A DNA stretch of 49,838 bases from Anaerolineaceae bacterium (GCA_011620555.1 WOYY01000051.1:1-49838); one strand, 5' to 3'; numbered from the stretch's first letter, positions 7,796-16,600 are shown. Program-made: numbers and translations. Notes: generated by a model from the letters alone, not told the origin.

Positions 7796-9070
7796 ATGCT
7801 TGACATTAACCTGATCCGGGATGAACCGGAAAACGTCCGAGAAGCTATGGTAAAACGCCAGATGGATCCAGGGGTTGTCGATCAGATCTTGTCTTTGGAT
7901 ATCAAACGCCGGGACCTGATCACGCAGGTGGAGACCATGCGCGCCGATAAGAACGCCGTTTCCAAAGAGATCGGCCGGATGAAGGACAAAGAGTCCCGCC
8001 AGGCCAAGATCGACGAAATGCGGGAGCTGGGCGATAAGATCGATTCGCTGGATAGTGAACTCAGTCAGGTTGATTCTGAATTATCTTCGATTATGGCTGT
8101 GCTGCCCAATATCCCCGACCCGGAAGTGCCGGTGGGGATGGATGACAAGGATAACATCGTCCTGCGGGTTGTGGGCGAGAAGCCGGTCTTCGATTTTGAA
8201 CCGAAACCGCACTGGGACCTGGGTACGGAATTGGGCATCATTGACTTTGACCGCGGCGTCCGGCTGGCCGGCTCCCGATTTTATGTGCTCAGCGGGCAGG
8301 GCGCCTTGCTGCAGCGCGCACTGATCTTCTGGATGGTCGGTCTGCACATCCAGCAGGGCTATCTTGAAAAATATCCGCCTTTTATGGTGCGGGAAGAGGT
8401 TCTCTACGGCTCAGGGCAGCTGCCAAAATTCCGGGATAACCTTTACCACGACGTGGAAGAGGACCTTTGGATGGTCCCGACTGCTGAAGTGCCGCTGACC
8501 GGGCTGCACATGGGCGAGATCCTGGAAGAAGACCAGCTCCCACTGCACTACACGGCCTACACGGCCTGTTTCCGCCGCGAGAAGATGAGCGCCGGGCGCG
8601 ATGTGCGCGGAATCAAACGCGGGCACCAGTTTGACAAAGTGGAAATGTACACTTATTGCAAGCCTGAAAATTCCAAAATGGAACATGAGAAGATGCTGGC
8701 GGACGCTGAGGAAACCGTCAAAGCTTTGGGGCTGACCTACCGGGTCCTGCTCCAATCCACCGGCGACCTGAGCTTTGGCTCGCACAAGACCTATGACCTC
8801 GAAGTCTGGGCGCCGGGCTGCCAGGAGTGGCTGGAAATCTCCTCGATCTCCAATATCGGCTCCTTCCAGGCGCGCCGGGCGGGCATCCGCTTCCGCCCTG
8901 CGGAGGGCAAGGGCACCGAATATGTGCACACGCTGAACGGCTCCGGCTTGGGGATGCCCCGCACGCTGATCGCCGTTCTGGAAAACTACCAGCAGGCGGA
9001 TGGGTCTGTCCTGGTGCCGGAAGTCCTCCAGCCGCTGATGGGTGGTTTGAAGGTGATCAAGGCGGCCTGA
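7796..9070 (+). CDS. serS: Serine--tRNA ligase
   Basis: Class II aminoacyl-tRNA synthetase that charges tRNA-Ser (and tRNA-Sec where present) with serine. The 424-aa protein has the N-terminal coiled-coil tRNA arm (about residues 25-100, rich in Lys/Glu/Asp), then the catalytic domain with motif 2 (CFRREKMSAGRDVRGIKRGH) and motif 3 (GSGLGMPRTLIAVLENYQ). TAEVPLTGLHMGEIL is also typical of the family. Length is normal. A GGAGG site lies 10 nt upstream of the ATG. Its stop codon overlaps the ATG of the DUF456 gene (TGATG), so the two are translationally coupled. Confidence 0.98.
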   Translation: MLDINLIRDEPENVREAMVKRQMDPGVVDQILSLDIKRRDLITQVETMRADKNAVSKEIGRMKDKESRQAKIDEMRELGDKIDSLDSELSQVDSELSSIMAVLPNIPDPEVPVGMDDKDNIVLRVVGEKPVFDFEPKPHWDLGTELGIIDFDRGVRLAGSRFYVLSGQGALLQRALIFWMVGLHIQQGYLEKYPPFMVREEVLYGSGQLPKFRDNLYHDVEEDLWMVPTAEVPLTGLHMGEILEEDQLPLHYTAYTACFRREKMSAGRDVRGIKRGHQFDKVEMYTYCKPENSKMEHEKMLADAEETVKALGLTYRVLLQSTGDLSFGSHKTYDLEVWAPGCQEWLEISSISNIGSFQARRAGIRFRPAEGKGTEYVHTLNGSGLGMPRTLIAVLENYQQADGSVLVPEVLQPLMGGLKVIKAA

Positions 9071-9597
9071 TGTCCCCCTGGGCTGAGATTCCGCTGCTGG
9101 TTGTCGTCATTCTGGGGATGCTGATTGGCCTCTTCGGGCTGCTTCTGGTATTCTTCCCAGGGCTGACGGTCATTTGGGCCTCCAACCTGGTCTGGGGAAT
9201 CGCGACCCTGTTCAACTATCACAAAGGCCCCTGGACCTTTGCGCTGACGATTGCGACTTTTGTGGTCATTACGATGCTGATGCTGTTGGGGAATATTCTG
9301 GACAACATCTTCATGGCCGGCGGCGCCCGCAGCAAAGGCGCCAGCTGGTGGGCCATCGGGCTGAGCTGGGTGGCCATGATTGCAGGCGGCATCTATCTGA
9401 CGCCGATTGGCGGTCTGGCAGCAGCATTGGTGGTGCTGTTTTTGGCGGAATGGATCCGAGCCAAGGATCACCACCTGGCCTTAACTTCAATGTTCAGCAT
9501 GGTGAAGGGCGCCGGGTGGGCGGTGTTCGCCCGGCTGGGGATTGCCGGGCTGATGATCAGCCTGTTTGCTGTCTGGTATTTTATGCTTTACCGGTGA
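9070..9597 (+). CDS. DUF456 family membrane protein
   Basis: About 175-aa integral membrane protein of unknown function. The start ATG overlaps the serS stop. Glycine-rich hydrophobic segments (LLVVVILGMLIGLFGLLLVF, FALTIATFVVITMLMLLG, WWAIGLSWVAMIAGGI, LGIAGLMISLFAVWYFMLY) indicate four or five transmembrane helices. The Gly-rich pattern and length match DUF456. Its coupling to serS is positional and does not by itself imply a shared function. Confidence 0.8.
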   Translation: MSPWAEIPLLVVVILGMLIGLFGLLLVFFPGLTVIWASNLVWGIATLFNYHKGPWTFALTIATFVVITMLMLLGNILDNIFMAGGARSKGASWWAIGLSWVAMIAGGIYLTPIGGLAAALVVLFLAEWIRAKDHHLALTSMFSMVKGAGWAVFARLGIAGLMISLFAVWYFMLYR

Positions 9598-9610
9598 GCA
9601 TATTTAAATT

Positions 9611-9648
9611 AAAACGACGTCCCAGTTGAAGTTGGGACGTCGTTTTTG
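9611..9648 (+). terminator. Bidirectional intrinsic terminator between serS-DUF456 and ferritin
   Basis: A perfect 14-bp stem (9611-9624 with 9633-9646) is followed by T residues on the plus strand. On the minus strand the flanking sequence is also T-rich, so it can end both convergent transcripts. Confidence 0.9.
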
Positions 9649-9665
9649 TTTGTGTTGTTCTGGAA

Positions 9666-10148
9666 TTACTTCTGGGGGATGAAGCTTTCCAACATGAAGA
9701 CGGAGAGGTCGCCCAGACCTTCGGCCAGGAGCAGCAGATGGTTCATGGTGGCTTCTTCCTCGACCTGTTCGCTGACGAACCAGCGTAGGAAGTCCTGCGA
9801 AGCGTAGTCTTTTTGCTCGATGGCAATGGACATCAGGTCATTGATATTGCTGGTGACTTCCTTTTCCCAGTTCAAAGCGAGTTCAAAGGCTTCTTTTACA
9901 CTCTTGAATTCATTGTGGGCTTTGTCAATGGCGGGCACAGCGACTTCGCCTTCAACTTCCAGCAGATAATGGATAAATTTTTCAGCATGTTCGCGCTCTT
10001 CATCGGACTGTTCAAAGAACATCCCTGAGAGCCGCAGCAGGCCCAGGCTGTTGAAGTAGGCTGCCATGTTGATGTAGATATTGGAGGCCAGCAGTTCGTG
10101 GCCGATTTGGGTATTGATCGCGTAATTGAGGTCTTTACTGATTTTCAT
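9666..10148 (-). CDS. Non-haem ferritin
   Basis: 160-aa bacterial ferritin (FtnA-like) that oxidises Fe(II) and stores iron in a 24-subunit cage. Ferroxidase ligands are visible: the Glu of GHELLASNIY in helix A, the EREHAEKF motif in helix B, and glutamates in helix C and D regions (VSEQVEEEATM). The length fits. A GGAGA ribosome-binding site sits upstream of the ATG. A perfect PerR-type palindrome at 10174-10188 overlaps the likely -10 box, so expression is probably repressed until peroxide (or metal) inactivates a PerR-family regulator. The protein would limit Fenton chemistry in an oxygen-sensitive host. Confidence 0.95.
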   Translation of the reverse strand: MKISKDLNYAINTQIGHELLASNIYINMAAYFNSLGLLRLSGMFFEQSDEEREHAEKFIHYLLEVEGEVAVPAIDKAHNEFKSVKEAFELALNWEKEVTSNINDLMSIAIEQKDYASQDFLRWFVSEQVEEEATMNHLLLLAEGLGDLSVFMLESFIPQK

Positions 10149-10173
10149 GGTTTTTGTCTCCGTTTCCTTAGTT

Positions 10174-10188
10174 TATAATGATTATAAC
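10174..10188 (-). promoter_or_regulatory. PerR-type operator in the ferritin promoter
   Basis: TTATAATGATTATAA is a perfect match to the published 15-bp PerR box (TTATAATNATTATAA), a 7-1-7 palindrome. It lies 26 nt before the ferritin ATG and includes TATAAT on the minus strand, so a bound repressor would block RNA polymerase. Fur-family boxes are similar, so Fur or Zur cannot be excluded. Confidence 0.75.
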
Positions 10189-10253
10189 ATATTAAGGCGA
10201 TAAAGTTGGTATAATTTTAGGTTTTACCTTAATAAATTAAAAACTGATCTATT

Positions 10254-10931
10254 TTAGGACAATTCGCCCCGCCGCGGTGTGCCGGAGACGAATTGGGCCG
10301 CCTCACCGGAGAGGTGATCGGTGTTGGCCCAGCTGACCAAATGGCCGATGAGCCGGTTGCCTGTCATTTCAACGTCAATCTCGGTGAGTGAGGCGTTGTG
10401 GTTTTCAAACTTGAAGAGGTCCAGGATGGATACGTCAGGGCAAAGCCGGGGAAGGGTGGCGGTGAAGATCCCGCCGTGACCAACGATCAGCAGGGTCTGG
10501 TCGGGGTAAGCCAGAATGACTTTGCGCAGCCCACTTTCGTAACGCGCCCAGAGCTGGCGGTTATTTTCCCCGTCGGGGAAGGACACTTCTGAACGGCCTT
10601 CCACCCAGGCATGGATCACCCGGCGGTATTGATCCCAAGTTTCATCGCTGGGCGGAACTTCTTCCAAGCGGCCCACATTTAACTCGCGGAAAGCTTCTTC
10701 CACAATCGGGGTCAGGCCGACCGCGTCGCCAACGATTTGGGCGGTCTGCAGGGCGCGTTTGAGCGGGGAGGTGTAGATCGCTCGGACCTTCCGCCCGCGC
10801 AAGGCTTCAGCGGTTTGCTGCGCCTGCAGGACGCCCTTTTCTGTGAGGGGATAGTCGATCTTTTTGTAGGAGAATTCTTTGGTGAGGTTGGCCGGGTTCT
10901 CACCATGACGGAGGAGGATGATCCGATTCAT
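10254..10931 (-). CDS. Histidine phosphatase (phosphoglycerate mutase-like)
   Basis: 225-aa member of the histidine phosphatase superfamily. The catalytic N-terminal motif LLRHGEN provides the phospho-accepting His. SPLKRALQTA, a Glu in the helix region (FRELNVGRLEE) and the second His in IVGHGG complete the active site. Substrate is not determinable: members include 2,3-bisphosphoglycerate-dependent mutases, cobalamin phosphatases and general phosphatases. There is no signal peptide, so it is cytoplasmic. It lies 9 nt after rlmB and is the last gene of the yacL-like-cysS-rlmB operon. Confidence 0.88.
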   Translation of the reverse strand: MNRIILLRHGENPANLTKEFSYKKIDYPLTEKGVLQAQQTAEALRGRKVRAIYTSPLKRALQTAQIVGDAVGLTPIVEEAFRELNVGRLEEVPPSDETWDQYRRVIHAWVEGRSEVSFPDGENNRQLWARYESGLRKVILAYPDQTLLIVGHGGIFTATLPRLCPDVSILDLFKFENHNASLTEIDVEMTGNRLIGHLVSWANTDHLSGEAAQFVSGTPRRGELS

Positions 10932-10940
10932 GATGCTCTG

Positions 10941-11672
10941 CTAAGTTCTGGCTTGCAGGGCGAGGAACAGGGCGATCGAACCGGCCACGGCGGCGTTGAG
11001 CGAATCGATCTGCCCCTGCATAGGCAGCCGCATCAGCAGGTCGCACTTATCCCGCACCAGCCGGCGCAATCCCTGGCCTTCATTGCCGATTACCAGACCG
11101 ATCCCGCCGTTGAGCTTGATCTGCTCAGGCAGTTGGGCATCCGCGCTGCCTTCCAGCCCCACCATCCAGCCGCCGACCTCTTTGAGTCGATCCATCGCCT
11201 GGGCGATATTGTGCTGGGCGATCTGCAGCAGTTCAGTCGCGCCCGAGGAGGCGTTCACCACGGCCGGGGTGACGGAGGCGGCCCGGGCGGTGGGCAGGAT
11301 CACGCCATGCACGCCGAAAGCCTCGGCGCTGCGCAGCAGAGTCCCCAGGTTCTGCGGGTCCTGGATCAGGTCCAGGATCAGGACGAAAATAGGCTCATGT
11401 TTGTTTTCAGCAACATGGATAATTTTTTCCAGATCGGAATAGGGATAGCCCCCGGTTTCCAGGGCGAGGCCCTGGTGGTGGGGGTCAATGCCATCCAAAT
11501 TGACGCGTTTGACGATTTCAATTGGGATTTTTCGGCTGCGGGCCAGGTGGACGATCTCTTCGAGATGCCCCTGGGGTTTAAGTCCCTGGGCGAGCCAAAG
11601 CCGGCTGACCTGCCGCCTCTTGGAGCGCAGCACCTCGTAGGCCGGGTTGCGGCCGGTGATCCATTCACTCAT
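10941..11672 (-). CDS. rlmB: 23S rRNA (guanosine-2251) 2'-O-methyltransferase, RlmB-like
   Basis: 243-aa SpoU-family methyltransferase. It opens with WITGRNPAYEVLRS, the signature of the RlmB/TrmH group 3 substrate-binding domain, and continues with the SPOUT knot motifs LDLIQDPQNLGTLLRSAEAF, VIGNEGQGL and DSLNAAVAGSIALF. E. coli RlmB methylates G2251 in the peptidyl-transferase P loop. Placement 11 nt downstream of cysS agrees with the common cysS-rlmB neighbourhood in bacteria and supports the assignment over other SpoU subtypes. Confidence 0.92.
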   Translation of the reverse strand: MSEWITGRNPAYEVLRSKRRQVSRLWLAQGLKPQGHLEEIVHLARSRKIPIEIVKRVNLDGIDPHHQGLALETGGYPYSDLEKIIHVAENKHEPIFVLILDLIQDPQNLGTLLRSAEAFGVHGVILPTARAASVTPAVVNASSGATELLQIAQHNIAQAMDRLKEVGGWMVGLEGSADAQLPEQIKLNGGIGLVIGNEGQGLRRLVRDKCDLLMRLPMQGQIDSLNAAVAGSIALFLALQART

Positions 11673-11683
11673 GGGGCGGGCCC

Positions 11684-13084
11684 CTATTCCCAGCGCCAGC
11701 TGGAACCCTGGGCCGTGTCTTCGATCACCACGCCCAGACCGGCCAGTTCCTGGCGGACCTTGTCGGCCAGCGCGTAGTTCTTGCTTTCGCGCAGGTCCTG
11801 CCGCAGGGAGACCAGGAGGTCAATGAAGGCATCCGCGCTGCTGGCGGCCGTCTCGGAGGATTTCATTTGCAGGCCGAGGACGCCGGTCAGTTCCTTGAAG
11901 ACGTCCTGGGCGGGCGCCAGCTGCTCATCGGTGGCGTTCTCTGCCCGGGCCTGGTTGATGGCGCGGACCAGGTCAAAGAGGTTGCCCAGAGCGCCGGCGC
12001 TGTTGAAATCATCATCCATGGAGTCGATGAAGCCTTTTTGGGTGGCTTCAAGCTGCTCGTCCAGGTTTTCGAGGACTTCCTCGGATGCGCCGGAGGCGTT
12101 GGGCAGGGCGGGTTTGAGGGCGGAAAGCAGCCGGTCCAGCGCGCGTTCGTTGGCCTCGATCACCTCATCATTGAAGGTGAGCGGGCTGCGGTAGTTGGAA
12201 CTGAGCACGATCAGCCGCATGACATCCGCCGGATGCTCCTTTAGGAAGTCGTTGATGGTGACCATGTTCCCCAGCGATTTGGACATGGCGACGCCCTTGA
12301 GCTGGAGCATGCCATTGTGCATCCAGTAGCGGGCGAAAGGCTTGCCCGTCAGCGCTTCGGTCTGGGCGATCTCATTTTCGTGGTGGGGGAAGATCAGGTC
12401 ATTGCCGCCACCGTGGATGTCGATCTGAGGGCCGAGGTGGTGCAGGTTCATGGCCGAGCATTCGATATGCCAGCCGGGGCGGCCTTTGCCCCAGGGGCTG
12501 TCCCAGGCCGGTTCGCCGGGCTTGGCAGATTTCCAGATGGCAAAGTCCATCGGGTTTTCTTTGCGGTCATCCACCCGGATCCGGGCGCCGGCGTTCATTT
12601 CTGCCAGCTTGCGGCCGGAGAGCTTGCCGTAGTCTGGATCCTTTTCCACCCGGAAGTAGACGTCGCCATCAGCGACATAGGCCGCATCGCTTTCCAGCAG
12701 GCGGTTAACCATCTCAATGATCCGGTCGATCTCGTTTGTCGCCCGGGGATTCTCGGTGGCGGGGAGGATGTTCAGGTCGGCCAGGTTCTTGCGGAACTCG
12801 CCGATGTATTTTTCAGCCAGTTCGGCCGGGTCCACGCCCAGTTGATTGGCGCGGGCGATGATCTTGTCATCCACATCGGTGAAGTTCATGACATGATGGA
12901 CCTCGTAACCCTTATAGGTCAGGTAGCGCCGCACAATGTCAAAAACCAGGGCGGACATGGCGTGGCCCACATGGGCGCTGTCGTAGACGGTGGGGCCGCA
13001 GACATACATCCGGACTTTACCCGGTTCCAGGGTTTCAAACTCGGTCTTATCCCGGGTCAGGGTATTATACACTCTCAAGGACAT
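11684..13084 (-). CDS. cysS: Cysteine--tRNA ligase
   Basis: Class I synthetase, 466 aa, charging tRNA-Cys. The HIGH-type motif is in [16 protein letters not shown] and the KMSKS-type motif in VAMSKSLGN. Zinc ligands are evident: Cys in [10 protein letters not shown], Cys in WHIECSAM, and His/Glu in [10 protein letters not shown]. The C-terminal DALR-like helical domain and short tail are present, so length is normal. A GGGAG ribosome-binding site precedes the ATG. It lies 34 nt after the YacL-like gene and 11 nt before rlmB, in one operon. Confidence 0.98.
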   Translation of the reverse strand: MSLRVYNTLTRDKTEFETLEPGKVRMYVCGPTVYDSAHVGHAMSALVFDIVRRYLTYKGYEVHHVMNFTDVDDKIIARANQLGVDPAELAEKYIGEFRKNLADLNILPATENPRATNEIDRIIEMVNRLLESDAAYVADGDVYFRVEKDPDYGKLSGRKLAEMNAGARIRVDDRKENPMDFAIWKSAKPGEPAWDSPWGKGRPGWHIECSAMNLHHLGPQIDIHGGGNDLIFPHHENEIAQTEALTGKPFARYWMHNGMLQLKGVAMSKSLGNMVTINDFLKEHPADVMRLIVLSSNYRSPLTFNDEVIEANERALDRLLSALKPALPNASGASEEVLENLDEQLEATQKGFIDSMDDDFNSAGALGNLFDLVRAINQARAENATDEQLAPAQDVFKELTGVLGLQMKSSETAASSADAFIDLLVSLRQDLRESKNYALADKVRQELAGLGVVIEDTAQGSSWRWE

Positions 13085-13118
13085 TGTACGGATTCTCCCT
13101 TTGGGTGGTTGTTTAGGT

Positions 13119-14201
13119 TTAGTCTTGTTCTGGTTTGGCGAAGATCATCCGCCCGGCTGCCGTCTGGAGGACCTTGGTCACGGTGATCGGCACCGTCTTG
13201 CCGATGTATTTGTAGCCGTTTTCGACCACCACCATCGTGCCATCTTCCATATAGCCCACACCCTGGCCGTATTCCTTGCCCTCCTGGATGATCTTCATTT
13301 CGAGGGTTTCACCCGGCAAGAGGATCGCCTTGACGGCGTTGGCCAGTTCATTGATGTTCAGAATGGAGACGCCCTGCAGTTCGGCAACCCGGTTCAGGTT
13401 GTAGTCGTTGGTGAGGATCGGGCAGTTCATCTGGCGGGCCAGGACGATCAGTCGTTCATCCACCTCGCGGACGCCTTCGACGTCAATATCGGTGATGGTG
13501 ACGGGAATCGAGGGGTCCTTCTGGAGTTCGGAGAGCACTTCCATGCCCCGCCGGCCGCGCTGGCGGCGGAGGTTGTCGGCTGAGTCGCTCACATATTGGA
13601 GTTCATTCAGCACGAAGCGAGGGATCAGCAGCCGGCCGGGGATGAACCCGGTGCGGGCGATGTCGGCGATCCGGCCGTCAATGATGGCGCTGGTATCCAC
13701 CAGGATACGCTGACTGCCTTTGATGCTGTTATCGTCTGGTTTTTCAGCTCCGCGCCCCCCTTTGCCCAGCGTTTTGAAGAGATTTTGAAGCTCTTTCTGA
13801 CGGGCAACAAAGATTACGGTCCCCAGATAGCCAAACAACAGCAACGCCGCGAAAGGCAGGATGCTGCCCAGAGGTGTAGGAAGCAGAGAAATGGGGTAGG
13901 CCAGGATTGCGGCAATGATTGCCCCGAAAATCAGGCCTGCTGAACCAAAAACAAGTGTTTGAGCGGAAACTTTGCTCAACTGCTTATGAATGGCTTTGAT
14001 GGGCTTGATGGAAATCCACGGCGCGATCAGAAAGCCGATTAAACCGACCAGCAGCGCGGTAATGACTTGAAAAACGACGAAGGATATTTGGCTCGAAGGC
14101 CAAAGGTGCAAAATGAGGTTGCCCAAGGGCTCCCCCAAAAAACCGCCGATGATTCCAAAAACAATGAGTCCGATAAGGCGGACAATAAGTTCCAAAGACA
14201 T
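13119..14201 (-). CDS. YacL-type PIN/TRAM domain membrane protein
   Basis: 360-aa protein with four N-terminal transmembrane helices (about residues 1-130), a PIN nuclease-like domain ([16 protein letters not shown] ... [11 protein letters not shown], with the conserved acidic residues) and a C-terminal TRAM domain ([18 protein letters not shown], and [15 protein letters not shown]). This architecture matches Bacillus YacL, a membrane protein of uncertain role with possible RNA-binding or nuclease function. A GGGAG site precedes the ATG, and the gene heads the operon that continues into cysS, rlmB and the histidine phosphatase. An AT-rich region upstream probably holds the promoter. Confidence 0.92.
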   Translation of the reverse strand: MSLELIVRLIGLIVFGIIGGFLGEPLGNLILHLWPSSQISFVVFQVITALLVGLIGFLIAPWISIKPIKAIHKQLSKVSAQTLVFGSAGLIFGAIIAAILAYPISLLPTPLGSILPFAALLLFGYLGTVIFVARQKELQNLFKTLGKGGRGAEKPDDNSIKGSQRILVDTSAIIDGRIADIARTGFIPGRLLIPRFVLNELQYVSDSADNLRRQRGRRGMEVLSELQKDPSIPVTITDIDVEGVREVDERLIVLARQMNCPILTNDYNLNRVAELQGVSILNINELANAVKAILLPGETLEMKIIQEGKEYGQGVGYMEDGTMVVVENGYKYIGKTVPITVTKVLQTAAGRMIFAKPEQD

Positions 14202-14616
14202 AATAACTCCCTTTTAAGGTGCAAAAAATTGAGATAATACCTATCAGAATAATAACATGCTGACTTTCATTAGTCAATTTATTTATTGTAAAAAATTTAT
14301 AAAATTCCTTCGGGGTTGAAGGCCCGGATAGGTTTGCAAAGGATTTTCACTCGCTTATATAATTGTATCCCGTAGAAATTAAGATTTGTTATAGAAAATG
14401 AACTGAAATGGTAATGGTTGTTTTTTGTCAGCCGGTTCTGGGAGCATTAGGCATTAGCTTTTCTAGGCTGAACCCTGATGGATTGTGCCTTAAAAAGGGG
14501 AATGATTAAATCTTGAATCTTTTTTAAATAGTGTGGATCATTTAAATATCTTGATCAGCAATATTTGAAAGGGTAGAAACGATTGTATTGGTGTTTGTAA
14601 CCACTCGTTAATCTAA
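14202..14616. other. AT-rich intergenic region
   Basis: No supported gene. It contains the promoter zone of the YacL-like gene (a TATTAT-type -10 on the minus strand near 14238) and otherwise AT-rich sequence with stops in all frames. Together with the pseudogene that follows, it separates the housekeeping operon from the microcompartment operon. Confidence 0.6.
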
Positions 14617-14894
14617 TTCAAGGGGCGTTTACATTCCCACGATTATTTCTATTTCCGGTTTACCGGAGATGATTTCAGTTCACTCCGTGGTCTGGACCTG
14701 CGGACTTTGTTTGACGAATTTGGGCGTAGATACGGACCGGCCTGGTCCGGCGATGCGCAATGGCTGGCTTTTACACGTCCCAGCGGGATGGCAACGCGGA
14801 GGTCTACAGCATGCCGGCCGCCGGCGGCAATCCAATCAATCTCTCGCAGAGCAGGGGCGTAGGCCGCTCCCCGGACTGGCTGTCCCTGCCATAG
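14617..14894 (+). pseudogene. Remnant of a TolB/PD40-like beta-propeller gene
   Basis: Frame 14617-14775 reads YFRFTGDDF ... FDEFGRRYGPAWSGDAQWLAFT. After a frameshift near 14775 the sense continues at 14778 as SQRDGNAEVYSMPAAGGNPI and ends at TAG 14892-14894 after PDWLSLP. WSGDAQWLAFTS-RDGNAEVY is the classic repeat of TolB/DPP-type propellers (WSPDG..IAFTS-RDGN.EIY). There is no upstream start, since a TAA lies at 14614. The combination of truncation and frameshift marks it as a decayed 3' fragment of a larger gene. Confidence 0.75.
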
Positions 14895-14903
14895 GGCCGA
14901 TAT

Positions 14904-14927
14904 AGGGGATTAAAGCAGAAAATCCCC
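14904..14927 (-). terminator. Hairpin downstream of the microcompartment operon
   Basis: GGGGATT and AATCCCC form a 7-bp stem about 45 nt past the last BMC gene. There is no T run, so it may be an end-protecting hairpin or a rho-assisted stop rather than a classical terminator. Confidence 0.35.
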
Positions 14928-14970
14928 TGGCGGGGAAGTTTTCTGTCAAGAGTTAATTTCTGAGGTGGGG

Positions 14971-15240
14971 TCAGACGATTTCCACCGAATCCACGATGCC
15001 GATGATCACGGAGATGACGCAGGCATCCGGGTTATTGAGCACCTGCCTGGCGCCGCCGCCTTCCCGGTTGACGAGCACCGTATCGCCGATCCCGGCATGG
15101 GTGTTATCCAGCGCGATGAAATCGCCATTGGCTTCTTCGCCTTCTGTGACCAGCGGCTGAACGACCAAAAGGCGCCTGTTCTTGTAATCGGGGTGGCTGA
15201 TGGTGGTCACCACCGTGCCTACAACTTTGCCAATAATCAT
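14971..15240 (-). CDS. BMC-P shell vertex protein (EutN/CcmL family), third copy
   Basis: 89-aa pentameric vertex protein expected to cap shell corners. MIIGKVVGTVVTTISHPDYKNRRLLVVQPL and GDTVLVNREGGGARQVL are the EutN/CcmL hallmarks: an N-terminal (I)GKV.GTVV.T strand and a G-D-V/T-V...G..AR motif. It ends IVDSVEIV without a tail. This is the last gene of the operon, 15 nt after another BMC-P gene. No strong Shine-Dalgarno is visible, so translation may depend on coupling. Its sequence differs from the other two BMC-P proteins, suggesting specialised vertices. Confidence 0.95.
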   Translation of the reverse strand: MIIGKVVGTVVTTISHPDYKNRRLLVVQPLVTEGEEANGDFIALDNTHAGIGDTVLVNREGGGARQVLNNPDACVISVIIGIVDSVEIV

Positions 15241-15255
15241 TTTGACTTCAATCTG

Positions 15256-15576
15256 TTAAGTAAATTGGGTGTTGCCTGGAAGGAGTTTGAAGTCAAAGTC
15301 CTCATCAGGCCGGACTTCGAGTTCATCCACAATGCCCACCAGCGCCAGGTCCACCGGGACGAATGTGACATCCCGCATGGCGAGGGCGGCCTCTCGGGAG
15401 CGGACCATGACGCAGAGATCGCCAATACCCGCTTCAACCACGTCTGCGGCGACAACCAGCCCGCCCTGCGGCTCCAGGCGCTTGTTCAACGGCTGAACAA
15501 CCAGCAGTTTCACCCCCTCCGTGCCGGGGTATTTGATGGTGCAGACTGCGGTGCCGTGGACTCGTCCGAAGAGCAT
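15256..15576 (-). CDS. BMC-P shell vertex protein (EutN/CcmL family), second copy
   Basis: 106-aa vertex protein starting MLFGRVHGTAVCTIKYPGTE and containing GIGDLCVMVRSREAALAM, the expected EutN/CcmL core. It has a C-terminal extension of about 15 residues (RPDEDFDFKLLPGNTQFT) that the other two copies lack, which might face the lumen or the outside. The ATG overlaps the stop of the 122-aa gene (TAATG), so the two proteins are translationally coupled. Confidence 0.95.
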   Translation of the reverse strand: MLFGRVHGTAVCTIKYPGTEGVKLLVVQPLNKRLEPQGGLVVAADVVEAGIGDLCVMVRSREAALAMRDVTFVPVDLALVGIVDELEVRPDEDFDFKLLPGNTQFT

Positions 15577-15944
15577 TATTCCTCAACTCCCACGTTGTTC
15601 AGGACGCGGGTGATGATCGTTTCGAGCAGGGGGTCATCAACCTTGCCGCCCAATTTTGCTTTTACGGCATCCCGGATACGCTGGCGAAGATCTGAGGTCT
15701 GGACGGCCGGGCTTGAAGAACTGCAGGTCTTGCATTCCGAAGCGGGTTTGACCGGCTCGGAAAGATAAGGCCGGACAGGCGAGGCGGGGGGCAGGGCATG
15801 GGGCTGCACCAGCTTGACGCCCAAACGCTCCGCTCTTTCATACGCCAGTTCCGTCAGAACCACGTCATCACTCATGGTGAGTGAATATTGGCCGCGGGCG
15901 GCCATGTCTTCAATGTCGCGTTCTGTAAAGAATTGTTTGGCCAT
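15576..15944 (-). CDS. BMC-associated 122-aa protein, candidate scaffold or targeting factor
   Basis: Function not established. From the ATG at 15944 (AGGAG 5 nt upstream; the longer TTG start is rejected) there are three parts. Residues 1-47 (QFFTERDIEDMAARG, VLTELAYERAERLGVKLV) resemble a short module seen at the start of several BMC-associated proteins, including EutT-like ones. Residues 48-82 form a Pro/Ser-rich linker with a CKTC motif. Residues 85-118 are helical (DLRQRIRDAVKAKLGG, DPLLETIITRVLNNVG) and end with a pattern like the encapsulation helices of the cargo enzymes. It may link cargo and shell. Coupled to the next BMC-P gene. Confidence 0.7.
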   Translation of the reverse strand: MAKQFFTERDIEDMAARGQYSLTMSDDVVLTELAYERAERLGVKLVQPHALPPASPVRPYLSEPVKPASECKTCSSSSPAVQTSDLRQRIRDAVKAKLGGKVDDPLLETIITRVLNNVGVEE

Positions 15945-15973
15945 AGAAACTCCTGACAATACCTGAGGGACGA

Positions 15974-16600
15974 TTAAGCGGCAACGCCTTCCAAAGCTTC
16001 GAGGGCGTTGATCGCGGCGTTCCGGGCGGTGAGGATTTCGGACTCACTGCCGGAGAGCCACATCCGGCCAAACCGCCCGACGGAAGACACATGAATGATC
16101 TTGATGTTGGCTTTTTTCTCAGCCTCATTGCATGCGTAATTGATATAAGCCGCCGGGGCGCATTCCAAAACCAGCATGGTCTCGCCGGGGACGAGGATGC
16201 TGCCGCGCCGGAAACGGTTCAGCAGCTGGGCCTGGTAGGAATCCACCCGGGTGATCATCTGAGAGGAAACGACCTGGGGTTTGATCCGGTCTTCCTTTTT
16301 GAGGCCCAATCGGTCCAGAACGACCTGGCCGGCTTCCAAAACGGCGGCCTGGTTCAGGGAGTGGACCTCGAACATCCCGAATTCGCGTTCAACGATCTGT
16401 GCGCCGGGCTTGGCTTCGGTTGCCTTGACGGCAATGTCGACGACGCGGAAGACTTCATTGCCGGGGGCCATTTCCACATAGAGGGAGGCCATCCCTTCAA
16501 CGGGCAGGTCACCTTGCGTGACCGTCCCGATGAATGCGGAATATTGGGCCTGCATTCGGTCGATAAAACAATAACAACGTAACGAGAAATCTTCTGCCAT
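15974..16600 (-). CDS. BMC-T shell protein (tandem BMC domains)
   Basis: 208-aa trimeric shell-tile protein with two BMC-like halves. The first runs about residues 5-105 (CYCFIDRMQAQYSAFIGTVT ... FGMFEVHSLNQAAVLEAGQ) and the second about 106-208 (PQVVSSQMITRVDSYQAQLL ... SESEILTARNAAINALEAL). Trimers form pseudohexagonal tiles, often with a larger, sometimes gated pore. It has AAGGAG 6 nt before its ATG and follows the eutJ-like gene by 33 nt. Whether it stacks as a double layer cannot be told here. It is the only BMC-T in the locus. Confidence 0.92.
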   Translation of the reverse strand: MAEDFSLRCYCFIDRMQAQYSAFIGTVTQGDLPVEGMASLYVEMAPGNEVFRVVDIAVKATEAKPGAQIVEREFGMFEVHSLNQAAVLEAGQVVLDRLGLKKEDRIKPQVVSSQMITRVDSYQAQLLNRFRRGSILVPGETMLVLECAPAAYINYACNEAEKKANIKIIHVSSVGRFGRMWLSGSESEILTARNAAINALEALEGVAA

